Assembly: GCF_020882245.1 (NCBI RefSeq)
Contig: NC_083597.1
Span: 60,614,152 to 60,678,151, forward strand
Direction: 5' to 3'
Length of the DNA stretch: 64,000 bases
Source of the DNA: Rhopalosiphum padi
Taxonomy: Eukaryota > Arthropoda > Insecta > Hemiptera > Aphididae
Position 1 is the stretch's first letter; each line of letters begins with the position of its first letter. Shown here piece by piece: positions 22,896-35,640 of the stretch. The notes beneath the pieces are model-generated. The model had not been told where the DNA came from, searched no databases, and saw only the letters and a program-made list of their open reading frames with translations. The translations under genes and the position numbers were made by a program.

Positions 22896-25800
22896 CTATG
22901 TACACGCGCATTATACGCTATATAGTATATTATATTATATAATATAGACTGATGCAGTATTGAATAATACTTCTGTTCTAATAAAAACATATACGCCCTT
23001 AAACCGTATACATTTTTACACTCCTTAAATTATTATTGAAATGGTTGAAAAATTACAAATACATTGAAGTCGTCAAGAAAATATTATAATTATACACATA
23101 TTTAGTATAATTTTTTGAAAAACGAGTATGAATTATAGTTATACTCGTATACTCGTATATCAAGCTATACGAGAATATTTACCTAATTTCTTACAGGTGT
23201 CAAAACAATAATAAAACACTTTTTTGAAAAGTAAAATTTATAAATTATTATAATATAAAGACGGTAATTCAAAAGAGTGAATAAGTATTAAAAATAAGAT
23301 CATTTAATCATAATGTCATATAGGCAGGTATCCTGCTCAATAATAATAATGTAGGTACCTACATCGTAAACACAAAATCAAATGTCGACGACGTCCGGTA
23401 GAATGCGCAGTCGATCTGCAATCAGTTTGCATTTTTCATATTAATATATTGTTTTAGTATACCGTGTAGGTTGGTGGGTACCTATACGTATATTATAAAT
23501 CACTTAGGGCCGTGGCGGGTAAGGTTTTTAATTTGTAATATTCACAGCTTCCGGGCAGACTTTTCGGGTTTATTTTTTTTTTCTGTTTTCGACGTTTTGT
23601 TTCGGCTCCCCGGGCTCGTGGTGAGCAAATCTATCTATATACATATATATGTATGTGTGTGTGTGTGTGTGTGTATGTATACATACGCGATACTTAAATC
23701 TAGCAAATCCTAAGAGCTTTGTTTCGCCCCCTCGTACACATACGCACCTCTGTACTCGGGTCGAGGAGACTACGCCGATGCCCGCGCACGCGGATCGAAC
23801 TTTAATCAACCATGAATAAGTAATGCACAACGACGGCCGTGTGTGTTTGTATTGTTCCCCGTCTGCGGTTCAAATCAGATCAACGGTGCCCCGGGCCCGG
23901 CGGTATTGTGTTATGTATGCATATGTATACATGCGCGTACGTGATATAATAATGTGTATAGTATGTACGCATATATCGACCCTTCCGCCGCCCGTGTTAT
24001 ATTGTACACTGTTCGCGGGTTTTTCTTCCAATTGCTTCCCTTCACCCCCACACCCCTCCACCACAACACCAAATAATATTTATAAGACGCGTATTTGTTC
24101 TCTAAAGTTTGCCGAATAGTTTCTATACGGTCACCGAAAGTATAATAAGTAATAACCATATTAGGTATATACTTAATATTGTTCCGGAAACTAAAACACT
24201 GCGGGCATCTGCATTCATTGGTATACAGTGTACCTATACGTGCAATATAAATAAACTGCTTTAAATAAACCGAAGAAAAAAATTAACGTTGTGCGACGGC
24301 TACAGGGGTCGGTTTTAGGTTTTATTTTCTCGATAGAAACACTGTGGTGATTATTTAATTTGTAATTATTTTTTCTCGTTCGTTTTAGTTGCCGCGGCTG
24401 GTTACCAAAGCATCTATCCTAGTTACATGATGGCCATGGCGGTGACGGGAGGCCACGGGACTGCCGGCGGTCATCATCACGGTCCCGCGTCCATGTTCGC
24501 CGGCCCACCGGCCAAGAGAAAGAGAAGGCACCGGACAATATTCACCGAAGAACAGCTCGAACAGTTAGAAGCAACTTTCGAGAAGACACATTACCCAGAC
24601 GTGGTGCTCAGGGAGCAGTTGGCACTGAAAGTGGATTTAAAAGAAGAACGAGTCGAGGTTAGAACTTAGTCTTTAGTCGCCATTTAAACTATATATAGTG
24701 GACAACCTATATAGTCACTAGTTCAGTATATAAATATTGAGTATTATATTATCACACATTTATTTACACCCGAGTTTACGTTACTTAAAAGTAGAATAAG
24801 TAGATCCTAAACACTTTTACATTCAGATTTTTTGAACATATATGTTTGGAAAACGATTCAAAACTATATAATGTAACCACATGGCCACATACGATTATAA
24901 TTTATTAACCATAAATATATCTTTTAAGTACATATTCTACGATTTTAAAATCATTTATGGAAAAACTGGGTCTTGGATACTTGGATATACTTGCTTAATA
25001 GCAATCACCTCACATGAGATAGTTGTGTATTGTGATTTGTAAACTTGATGGCTGAAAATATGGATTTCTTTTGCAAAATGATTTAGAGCTGAGCAATGTT
25101 AAACCAGCGTCTGTACATTCTTTTTCATTCACTATAGTTTTTTCTTAGAGTAATTACTAAAAAAAAAATCGAAAATAATTATATCTTGAAAATACCAACT
25201 AAACATAAATAGTTTACAATCAAACTTTATTCAAACAAAATGAGAGAAAATATTACCGATTTCTGTCGAATAATTTTAATGCACTTCTCATGACCTGAAC
25301 TTCAATTACAATTGTTTTTATAAAATTTAGATACAAAATATTCTTATATTATGCTATTATGCTACATTAAGGTAAGAAGAGCATATTATAATAAATATTT
25401 GAATTCTGCATTATTCTCGACTTTTCAACTTATTTTCAAAATGACAGTCTCAATTTTAAGTTTCAAATAGTAATGCAAAATAATTTTGTATAAGTATTTT
25501 TCTATGAATTTTTATTAAATAACTAAAAATAAAATATAGTGTAGCTTTCTTAAAATAATATTAATACTAGCATACAATTAGTTTCTTGGTTTTATACCTT
25601 TCAATAGTCGATCCTCTCATTATAAACAATTTTATCGTTAACATCTAAAATTACATTTTATTTTATATAATTTAAAAATCTATAAGTATTTCAAAATCAA
25701 ATTTAACTTGGAATAAGGCCACCATATTAAATAAAAGTCTGAGTAAAGTAAAAAGTATTAATAATATGCTGATGTTTAAACATTTATTTTAAAACCAAGT

Positions 25801-28800
25801 TTCGAAATTTTATTATAAAATTATAACTCAAGATTGTAGATTTAAATCGTTTTTATGTTCGATTTAAATATTCGGATATTGGTACATGTATTGTACCGTT
25901 GTACATTTAATTAATTTTAAATTTAACAATAATAACAATAATTAACTATCATTTACAAAACTACATATTCTAATAAAGAACCATGGAGAGAAAGAAGAAT
26001 TCATAATCTAATAACGTAACGATAAAAATGTACAGTAAATATCGGTGTAGTACAATATTTTCTTTTCCCTCATATTCTAATGCGGTTATTATCGAAGCCT
26101 GCCATAAACGATTGTGAAAACTCGCACATGTTTATTATTTTAGGGGTGTAATTGATAGGAAATCTATATAATATAATGTAGTTGTCGGGGTTAAGAGGTT
26201 TTTTTCTCTCTCTTTAGCTGCTCATTTTAGGGGCGAGGAATCACGTTCTGAAGTGTTTTGATTGGGTTCGGTCGAATGGCTTTAGGGTAACAATGAACCT
26301 TCTGGATTTATTTTAATTAAATTTCATGATATGGTTTCGTTTTCTCTATTTCCGTAACAATATTCGCATGTTTACAAGACGAATTAATGGGAAATGGCTT
26401 TTATACAGTTTCCTCGGCGATGATTAACCAACTTAGGGCACTCTGTGCTTTTGTTGATCTTCGAACCCTTATAAATGAAAATCTCCAATTGTGTCAAAAG
26501 CTTTTTATTATTATTAGCTGTTTTGCCATTAGAATTCATAAACCCATAAAAGAGAATAATGGATTTTCATCAAAATATATTAATTTAACCATCATTACAA
26601 AATTAAAATGTGTTAATATTTTTTTTAAAACAAACAGCAGTATCTCCAATTTACGAAACGTACTTATATTTATTAAAAATACAATTATTAATGTTAAATG
26701 AACTTTAAATACTTTAAAAAATATTTAAAAATAAAACATTTTTTGTCCAAATAATAATTTTTAATTTCGTATTTTTTCGTACTACTTTTTAACTAAAATA
26801 GATTATGATTATTACTTATTAGTTTTATAGTGAATACTTATAAAATAAAGTCATACAGATATATTATCGTGTGGCATATACAAATGGAAAAAACTTTTGT
26901 CCTGCGTTAATGATATTTATTACTAAATTATACTGCTAATAATTTTCTTCGGTTTCAAAATGCACCTTAAAAATATTATAATAATATAATATAAAAGTAT
27001 AGTGTGGCAGAAATTATTTTATTCCTTAAAAGAAATATTATTAATATTTTAGTCTCACTATTAAAATTTAAAATATTTATCAAACTTATACTTTGTGTCT
27101 TTGTCGTAATATTTAAAAATAAAATCGCTCTCCTTCGTTTATTTTGATTGTGTACAATGCTCATCTGTGTGTCGACTTTCGTTGACTTAATAAGTATACC
27201 TCATCCTTACATAAGTTTAAAAAAGCAGACGAAAAATTAAAAATAATACAAAATCCAGAAAGAACCCTAAACTTTTTATTAAATGTATCCTGATACCCGC
27301 AAGGAAAAGGGAAGGAATTACGCAAAAACAATACGTCAATTTGATAAAGAATCCTTTTAACGAAACATAAACAACTACTAAGGGCACTAAGGCGAGCTGT
27401 GTGTTATTTTTTCATAAAATATTATTATTTTATAATACTATATACATAATAAATATTCTTTTTTATACCATATATTTATAAGAATATGGCTGGCTGAAGT
27501 ATATTTTTTTTATTATTATCATAAGGCTATTCAACTGTAACGCGGAAAATACAATAAGCTCCCTGAGGGCCGCCGCCATCCCTGGTCATCATTCAAATCC
27601 GGACGTGGGAAATAGGGACACTTGGAACCAATAGAAAAATTTGAATTATTTCTGCATACATTTCATATAATAACATTCTTCAGCACCACCTCCTAAAAAA
27701 ATAGCCATAATGTATATTAATGTATATTATGTATTTTATTAGTCAACTTAAGTCATTATTTATATTATATAATTGTTATCTTAACCTTTTAGAGCTATTT
27801 TATTTTACACTAGAACTATATGAGTATAAACTAATATTTTTTGAATGTAAAACGTACATATGAAAACTTAATAAATTCAGAACATTATGATTTATAAGTG
27901 CATAATACAACGTTATGATGCTTTACATACAAATTTATAATGTCGTTATATTTTATTATTTTGACTTACAGAAACAACTAAACATTCTCCCCATTGTATT
28001 GCTTCGTTAAAACAAAACAAAGATTATATCAGAGCTAAAAATAATTCTATAAAATATAATTTTATGTATATAAATACTATATATCATGTCTGCATAAAAT
28101 TTGACAAATCTCACACCATCGAACACTATAGTACATTAGCACCCCATTATGCGATATATATAGCCTATCTACCTGTGTTTCACAGGAAAATTCAACTGAT
28201 CCGTGAAAACGTTGGTGTGTTTATGAGACCGAAATAATTGGTACAAAGGCCGTCTTTGACTGATGTTCCCCAATATGTGTACATGATAATATTACAATTT
28301 ATTATCTTATTGCTACGTGTAGCGTATTTTGACGTTTTCATCGTGCACGCGACAGGGGAGGTGATGACATTTTTTCAATGGTAATAATCAGAATTCTTTG
28401 TATCTATAAAAGAATATTTTATAAAAATGTAAAATAAAAACTAAACATAATAAAAAAATACTCCCTATTCCTTTCGAAATAAAATAAAATACATGTAAAT
28501 TGTAGGTAATAACAAAGAGTTATGTAAAAGCGTATTTCTAAGATTATTAAATGTATTTTTCTACGTTTGCAAACACCAACATTTATTTATTTTTATTCTA
28601 TTAATTAAATATATAAATAGTTTGAAATGAAAAAAAAAATTATTCCTATTAAATAATATACAATGTTAATATATATATATATGTATATATTATATGAGTG
28701 TGTGTGTTAGTGAATGTTTAACCAACATTTATATCTTCCGTGAGCATTACTATAATATGTAGTATATAATGATATCTTGATTTAATCACAGTTTATTAAA

Positions 28801-30132
28801 AAGTATTATTTGTTACTGTAATTTAAATAAAAATTAAAGAAGGAATATTTTTACGTAATAGAAATAAAACATTTTAATTCAATTACGAAGCCTTTTTTAT
28901 TGTTTAACTGAATTTTCTTTATATCAAACACTCGATCGTTCCATTGTGCCTATTTAAAAATATTTAAATAAACATAAAATAATTTAGTATTTAAAATTTA
29001 ACTGTATATTCCATATTACGCTATGCAATGCGCATAATAATTATTATAAAATGAAATATTTATTATTGAAATATCTATTCGTGTAAATAGATTATATCGT
29101 AGCCAGGTTATATTAAAATATTAGATTACAATGAAACAATAGTATATATATATATATATTATATAGTATAATATAGCAATTATTCATTAATCATTATTAG
29201 GCACTTATCTTAAATTAAATTTACAATTTTCAAGGATTATCTAAATAAAGTAAAACAAAAAAATATATTAAAATTGAAGACATGTTTCATAATATATAAA
29301 ACTATAAAATGTAGGTATTTACACGTTTCTTATTTATAAAACTTATAATAATTGTAATGAATATATATTTAAATTATAGTCAATAACTAGGTAAAACGTA
29401 ATTTAATATTTCAAAAATGTAATTTTATTAATTTTAATTTTTAATAATTAATTATTTAGAAGAATCCGTGACGAACAACAGAGTTTTAAAATATTTTTTT
29501 GTTAATGAGTAATGACTTATGTTGATTTAACAGTTTCATACTAAATTTCATATACCTACTGTTCTTTGCTCATTTTTATTTTAATTATCAATACTTATGA
29601 AAACATAATAGTGACTTCGAAATTACGAATCTAGAAAATATACACTAAAATGTGTATTATTAACAAATGAAAAGTATCGACAGCTATAAAAATTCCAAAG
29701 TATTAGCAAATTTGTTTTAGAAATAAAAAACTAATCTTATTAAATCTCAACAATTCGTCAATGTGACTTAATTAACAATATCCCGTGATAATTGATAGTA
29801 ATACTATAAATGGTATTTTAAAATGTATTCACGGTATTAAACAAAGTATTTGTTGCATTATATTAAAAAAATGAATTTGTTATGTCTTGTGTCCTTAGGT
29901 ATGGTTTAAAAATCGACGTGCAAAGTGGAGAAAGCAAAGACGTGAAGAACAAGATAGACTGAGAAAAATGCAACATCATCTAGTGGAACAGCCTGGAGTG
30001 TCTAATGGACTAGCAGCTGCAGTAGCGGCAGCCGCGGCTAGGGGGAATGATCCCATGCGGTTAGTTCATCTGCACGTAGACGAAGAAGAACTCGAAGAAG
30101 ATCCCGATTCTTCAGACTTAGAAGTTGCTTGA
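19337..30132 (+). CDS. gsc: Goosecoid homeobox protein (three exons)
   Basis: Exons 19337-19814, 24389-24657 and 29899-30132 join in frame to 326 residues; junctions are TTAG/GTAAGT-TTTTAG (phase 1) and GAG/GTTAGA-CCTTAG (phase 0). Residues 93-103 (SLFTIDSILAP) are the goosecoid eh1/GEH repression motif (FxIxxIL), known to recruit Groucho. The homeodomain is 204-263, starting KRRHRTIFTEEQLEQLEATF. WFKN at 251-254 places lysine at homeodomain position 50, the bicoid/goosecoid class that prefers TAATCC. Intron 2 falls between homeodomain positions 46 and 47, a classic site. The N-terminal half is rich in Ala, Ser and Gly; the tail is acidic (DEEELEEDPDSSD). The start is the first in-frame ATG (Pro-ATG-Lys-Leu-Asp) and the next ATG after a tiny upstream frame. 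Exon 1 is extremely GC-rich and exon 3 is not. Known role: nuclear repressor in axial, head and foregut patterning. Confidence 0.95.
19815..24388 (+). other. gsc: gsc intron 1, with two GC-richer islands
   Basis: This 4.6-kb intron is mostly AT-rich. Islands of higher GC lie at about 22340-22700, with the near-palindrome TTTGCAATATGCAAA at 22445-22459 (octamer-like half-sites), and at about 23370-24130 just before exon 2. Simple repeats are (AT)n at 22868-22895 and (TG)n at 23655-23674. A perfect 16-bp palindrome ATGTAGGTACCTACAT is at 23349-23364. The islands are candidate enhancers by position and composition only. Confidence 0.6.
24658..29898 (+). other. gsc: gsc intron 2
   Basis: This 5.2-kb intron interrupts the homeodomain. 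It is AT-rich apart from short GC-richer patches at about 26090-26300 and 27540-27640 and a CG-containing patch near 28330-28370. No nested gene or complete mobile element was recognised. Confidence 0.6.
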
Positions 30133-30492
30133 GTAAATTCTATCGACTGAATAAATAATTGTTTGAATTTTTATACATTTCTTGAAGAGATGGTTTATTT
30201 TTAACCCAGAACGATGCGTATATATTTTTAAGATGTGTTTTGATATTTTAAAAGCGTTTCTTTAAATCAATAATCATAATTATTAAAATCTGTCTTTTTT
30301 TATTGATAATATTAAACACTTGAATAGCTAAAAATATCATCATTTGTTACCTATATGCTTTTTACATTTATTATAATGTGTATTATGAAAATCTAACACA
30401 ACATAGGTTATATATATATATTTCACATAATATAACAGTATAATAAAATATTAAATTACGCGTCTTATAAGTTTGTGTAGTAAAAGAATAAA
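30133..30492 (+). other. gsc: gsc 3' untranslated region (extent uncertain)
   Basis: AT-rich sequence follows the TGA. AATAAA occurs at 30150-30155, very close to the stop, and at 30487-30492, which is the more plausible cleavage signal. Other weak signals lie further on, so the true end could be later. Confidence 0.4.
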
Positions 30493-30499
30493 GTCGATA

Positions 30500-31780
30500 G
30501 TCGTTACTAACGAAATGTATTTGTACCTTACTAATAAGTAATAAGTAATAACTATTGGTTTCATTTATATATATTCACCGAGCTTTTTTACTTTTAAAGT
30601 TTCGTGTTCCTGAAAAATTGACAAAAGGTCAACAATCTTATGCTATGTATTATACTAATGGTGCAATTGATATAAGCTATATAAACATATATATATATAT
30701 ATATATATACATCACATATTATGTTATTACTTATTTTACTACACAATAACACTGCGTGTATATTCTTATGAATTATTTATTTATGTTTAATTATTTGCAT
30801 TAAATTATTTGTGTATATTATAATAATCGTTAAATTAAATAATTTACACAACATGTTAATTTTACATAATAACTATTACTTAATTTTAAATAAAAATGTC
30901 CGCAGCATTCGGCAGCAAGGATTTTAAGTATAGTGTATTGTGTATATATTCTTAAAATGTTCATTTGAACTCAAATTGTTAATGTATATTGTCCATGTTT
31001 TTAATTATATATAGCTGTAAAACTGTATGTATGTTATCTATGCATTTTACGGAATCTGTTAACAAATTCCGAACATTTAAAGCTAATACAAGTATTGTAG
31101 TAAATAGTTCACACATTTTATGTACGATTATTAATAATTATAGGATATGAAAGTTTGCAAAATATTATACAATTATGTAAGCTTTTCGTTATACTGGTTA
31201 TTTTGCAGCAGATTTAAATGTATTTTAAAAAATAATTTATAATTTAAATTCATATTTATATGTAAATAATATATATTATACATAAATAGGTATAATATAG
31301 TATTATTTAATTCGATTTCTAGTCACTAATATATAACATATTCATACAATAACATTATCAAATAAGTATTATTATAATATTATAAAATATACCAATTGTA
31401 ATATGGCTTAATGTGCATTATTATGGTTTTGTACATTGTTTTAATAATTAGTTAAATATATAAATTCATTAAACCATATCGTATTTGTTTTATTAAAATC
31501 TACATAACTCATAGGCACCTGACCAGATGACCGATCGAAATATTATTCTCCTTAAATCACCACGCACGTGTGCATATTACTAATCTTACAATAACAATCG
31601 CTCCCTTGCACAACTTGTAAAAGTAACTAGTTTATTATTTACGCGCTAACTTAAAAGACAAAAATTTATTTTGTGTGTAGAATAGTACTTCAGTAATTTA
31701 CTAAACAAATCTCATTGTTCATTACGAGTTTATAAAGCATAATATTTTTTATAAACACTGAAATGTCTAAAAAGCTAAAA
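30500..31780. other. AT-rich sequence downstream of gsc
   Basis: It contains a (TA)n tract at about 30689-30710 and no recognisable gene. Some of it may belong to a long gsc 3' untranslated region. Confidence 0.4.
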
Positions 31781-31789
31781 TCAGTGTAT

Positions 31790-32050
31790 CTGTGACGATC
31801 GTCCATAAAAAAAAATACATAATGTACGCGCAGTGCGCACATCGTCATAATAGCACCTCCTGAATTCCTCGTATCGGATTTTCCCGAGCACGCGCTTCCC
31901 CCGTGTCAGCCGATGCTAACACAAAGTGACAACAACGGTGCAATGTGAAATGGTGAAAATCAAAATCCGATACTGAGAACTCGAATGAGCACCACCCTCC
32001 ACGAAAGCACCGCCTCAAACGCGCAACTCTTATAATATTTACCTATAACT
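31790..32050. promoter_or_regulatory. GC-rich island with a 12-bp inverted repeat
   Basis: An isolated CpG-containing block sits in AT-rich DNA 1.7 kb beyond gsc. GTATCGGATTTT near 31871 is repeated inverted as AAAATCCGATAC near 31963, with about 80 bp between. No frame or RNA is recognised. It may be a downstream enhancer or promoter. Confidence 0.35.
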
Positions 32051-34170
32051 ATATATACGCATGCAGGCAAGCCCGACTTAATATAGTCCAACGAGAAAAG
32101 CGAAATCTTATATTTTGCAGTAGTATAAAAATGTTATTTTATTTATGTAAAAAATTACATTATTTGCATGAAGTTGCTAGGCAAAATTGTAGATTTTTTC
32201 TTGGTCTGTATGCCAATGTAATATATCTATATGGCTGTATATATGCCAATAATATAACAAAATACTAAATTATTAAATTTAATTTAATTTTTTTCTTCCG
32301 GAAAATGAATCACATGTTAAATGCAAAAGATATTAATCTTGGTAATCGGAAAAATTACCTGGTAAAAAGTCACTCGGAAAAGAACAATGAAAAATTACTA
32401 ATTTTGTGTAATATTAATAAAAGGGTAATAAATCCAAACTTTTCAATATAAATAGATCATACATAATAGGTAAAGAGATGTTTTTATATTTGTTCATTAT
32501 AATTTAATATTCATCCATTAATATATAATATGTATTATATTTATTTTAAATCGAAATATTTGTAAAATTATTACAAATATTTTTAACATATCGATATTGC
32601 AATGCGCTATAAATTAATTATTGTAATAATATTTTTTCATCATTACCTTTTTTCTATTCATTAATCGCAAACAATCAGTTACCATTCTACAATATTATAA
32701 ACTATAAAGTCTTTGTCTTGTACTTATTTGACATACTCTTTATTTACTAGTTTTTCAATTGATATTGGTTGGTTATTTTTTTTTATTCTGTGTGTCGATC
32801 ATAGGTGGTATCTAGTTTACTTTCTTGACTATTCTATGATTTTTTTAACCGACGGCTTTTACCTTTAGCTTAATCAAAAGGGTAAAAATGCATTAACCGC
32901 TAAATAATGACTCGATATTTTAACAACTTTAGAATCGTTATTTTTTCATACAAATTCATTTTCTACCACGTTGTAAAGCACTGCAGGTTAATAAAGATTA
33001 AATTTGTGATTTTTTTTATCTTCAAAACCATTATTATTTTTCGTGGAGTTCAGTAATCAATATATTTGTCCAGTAAATACAAAAGTATATGACATTTTCC
33101 CAATCCGGTGTCGATAACTAATCGCAGTGACGTATTTATAGGGAAAGGGGGTGCTGGGGGTAACTTGCATTTTTTGCAAGAACTATAAATGGGCCATTTA
33201 AAATGGCTATTTTGTTTATTATCATATAACATGTACCATATATACTGTACATAGATAATTATATATAATAATAACACAATAATAAAACTAAGTATGAATG
33301 TAAATATAATAATGTAAATAGCATTTCTTATATTTAAGCGAATAAGCATGTTCAAATTATGGCAATTATGTCAATGTAATCAGTAATCACTGTATGATAT
33401 AATGACTTAGTGGCTAGTTGTTGAAGCCTTTATTCTTAATAAATAATAATAATAATAATAATAAAAATGATAAAATAACATTATTTGTCTTGTATCCAAT
33501 ATATTATAAATCATACAGTAATATATATTATATATAGTCATTTATTATTTTTCAATCAACTATTTCAACAATAATTATTTTAAACACACTGTACATAAAG
33601 TGTACATGACAGGTAAAATACGTATTTTATATTTCGCTGTCACTTTGATTAGCTTCTATGAATGGTAATTAAAATTAGGATAACAAAATAATAGAAAATG
33701 ATAAATCATAATACATATGATATACATAAATTGATCCAGTGAAATTTTAAAATTGGCCTATCTACACACAACATTTCAGAAACATTTTTTGCCAGTTTCA
33801 AATTAAAATCTATTTTAATTTTCCTCGACGAATTTATATCAGTATAATATAAAATTTTATTATCTTAATATTTTTCATATTATATTGAATAATCTCCGAA
33901 ATTGTTAGGTATATTATATATCTACATATATATGATAAACGTCGGGGTAAAAATATATTCATATATAATAATAAATACAAAACCATTGAGATTTTTCCCA
34001 CGGAAGTTTTCCAATCGTGCACAATGCGTGCATTTATAGGGTCTTATTTTATATACGCATAATATGGGTTACTTACATTCATAGGTATATATATATATGT
34101 ATTAAATAGACCCATAAACACAGTATAATATATGAATATATGATACGTGTAGTATAATAGGTACATGATG
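32050..34170. other. AT-rich stretch, no gene seen
   Basis: A CAGTGACGTATTTATAGGG word near 33124 resembles a hAT terminus, but no partner was found. There is an (AAT)n tract at about 33443-33465. Nothing else is evident. Confidence 0.5.
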
Positions 34171-34179
34171 ATATTATTA

Positions 34180-35243
34180 TCACAATGCGCGTAAAAAGAG
34201 CTGAATTCGCGATAATCCTCCAGAGTTTAGGAAAAAAAAATATGACAAGCGACAGTGTTTCGAGTGGGTGTGTTACACACAGGAGTCGGAGGACGCGCGT
34301 TCTTCGCAGCAGAAACCGTACGCGGGTATTATTAATATGTATATACACGGTACACAGTATATTAATACATTCTATATAATATATACATATATTCTATATT
34401 GTCCAATATATATTATAATGCGCACCGTAATATTATATAGTATATAGTCCTTTATTATTATTGCTCCTCACTCAACAATTTCTGCGATTACATTTTAAAC
34501 ACACACACACACAAACACTCGCGCGCGCCAGGTAATATATATTTTTATATTGTGCCGCCACTGTGGCTAGCTGTTTGGGTATACCATATTATTATATCAA
34601 TATATATGTGTGTGTGTGTGTGTGTGTATGTGTGTGTAATTTGTGTGTATGTGTGTGTACGGCCACCGGGCTTGGGACCACCCATCTGAACCGTTTAAAG
34701 CCGACAGAACACATGTTGTATAAATAAGTTAATCCGCGGTGCGCATTGTTTGGCCTTTTGTGTAACCGATATATTATATACTATATACGCACACGGCGCA
34801 TTTTATATATAATATAATATAATATTGTCTGCTGCGGCGGCCGGTTTCATCCAATGATCCGGTGTGTCCGCTCCAGTGTGAAATTGGAGTTTGGATTTGC
34901 GCCCCGGTGGCCCCCCGGATTTGTGTACACACGCACACACACACACACCACATATATAGATCGTTCGTCGTGTGTTTGTGTGCATTACTATAAACGTATA
35001 CGTGTGTGTGTGTGTGTGTGTGTGAGTGTGTGAGCACACATTTATACGCATATTATAATATGCGAGTCTTAGGCTCCGCCTTGTAAACCGCCAGTATTAA
35101 ATGTATTATAAAATCCGTTGTGTCGTGGGGTGGCCTCGGCGGCGGGTACACATACGACTATATTATATTATCGTTACCTATGCGCGCGCGTGTGTGTGTG
35201 TGTGTTTATTTGTAATCGGTCTTGTGTAATTATTATATATGAA

Positions 35244-35282
<39 letters not shown>

Positions 35283-35640
35283 GATGACCCAACCTATCCG
35301 CCGCCGCTTTTTCAAACAATTAGCCCCGGATCATCACGGCGTTGCCACTCGATTGGATCCGTAGCCGCAAATCTTTATCGATTTATACACATCATCATAT
35401 TATTATATTCTATTATCTGTGTGCATGTGTGTGTGTACTTCCATAATACAATTTTTTTCAAATTTATTAACACTGCTCTTACCTTCTGTATACACACGCA
35501 CACACATATTTTAATATTATATTATTCTGTTGATATACGTGAATAATATATGTACCTACCTACCATCGCCTATATAATATTATTATACTTATACGCGTGT
35601 TATTTCAGACGAACCGGCGCGCCTTTGCCGTGCATGTATG
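34180..35640. promoter_or_regulatory. CpG-rich stretch dense in TG/CA microsatellites
   Basis: (TG)n or (CA)n tracts lie at about 34500-34514, 34607-34640, 34931-34948, 35002-35024, 35189-35205 and 35249-35281. Between them is non-repetitive GC-richer DNA (34835-34925, 35070-35150, 35285-35370). Open frames on both strands are products of the repeats. The unique segments between repeats may be regulatory. Confidence 0.4.

Noticed and set aside
23471..24159. Several 64-98-codon frames before gsc exon 2
   Set aside because: They overlap on both strands and cross a TG repeat; only the spliced exon starting at 24389 is supported.
33124..33180. CAGTGACGTATTTATAGGG as a hAT end
   Set aside because: No partner terminus could be located.
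34774..35546. Frames rich in His-Thr or Val-Cys
   Set aside because: They are translations of TG/CA microsatellites.
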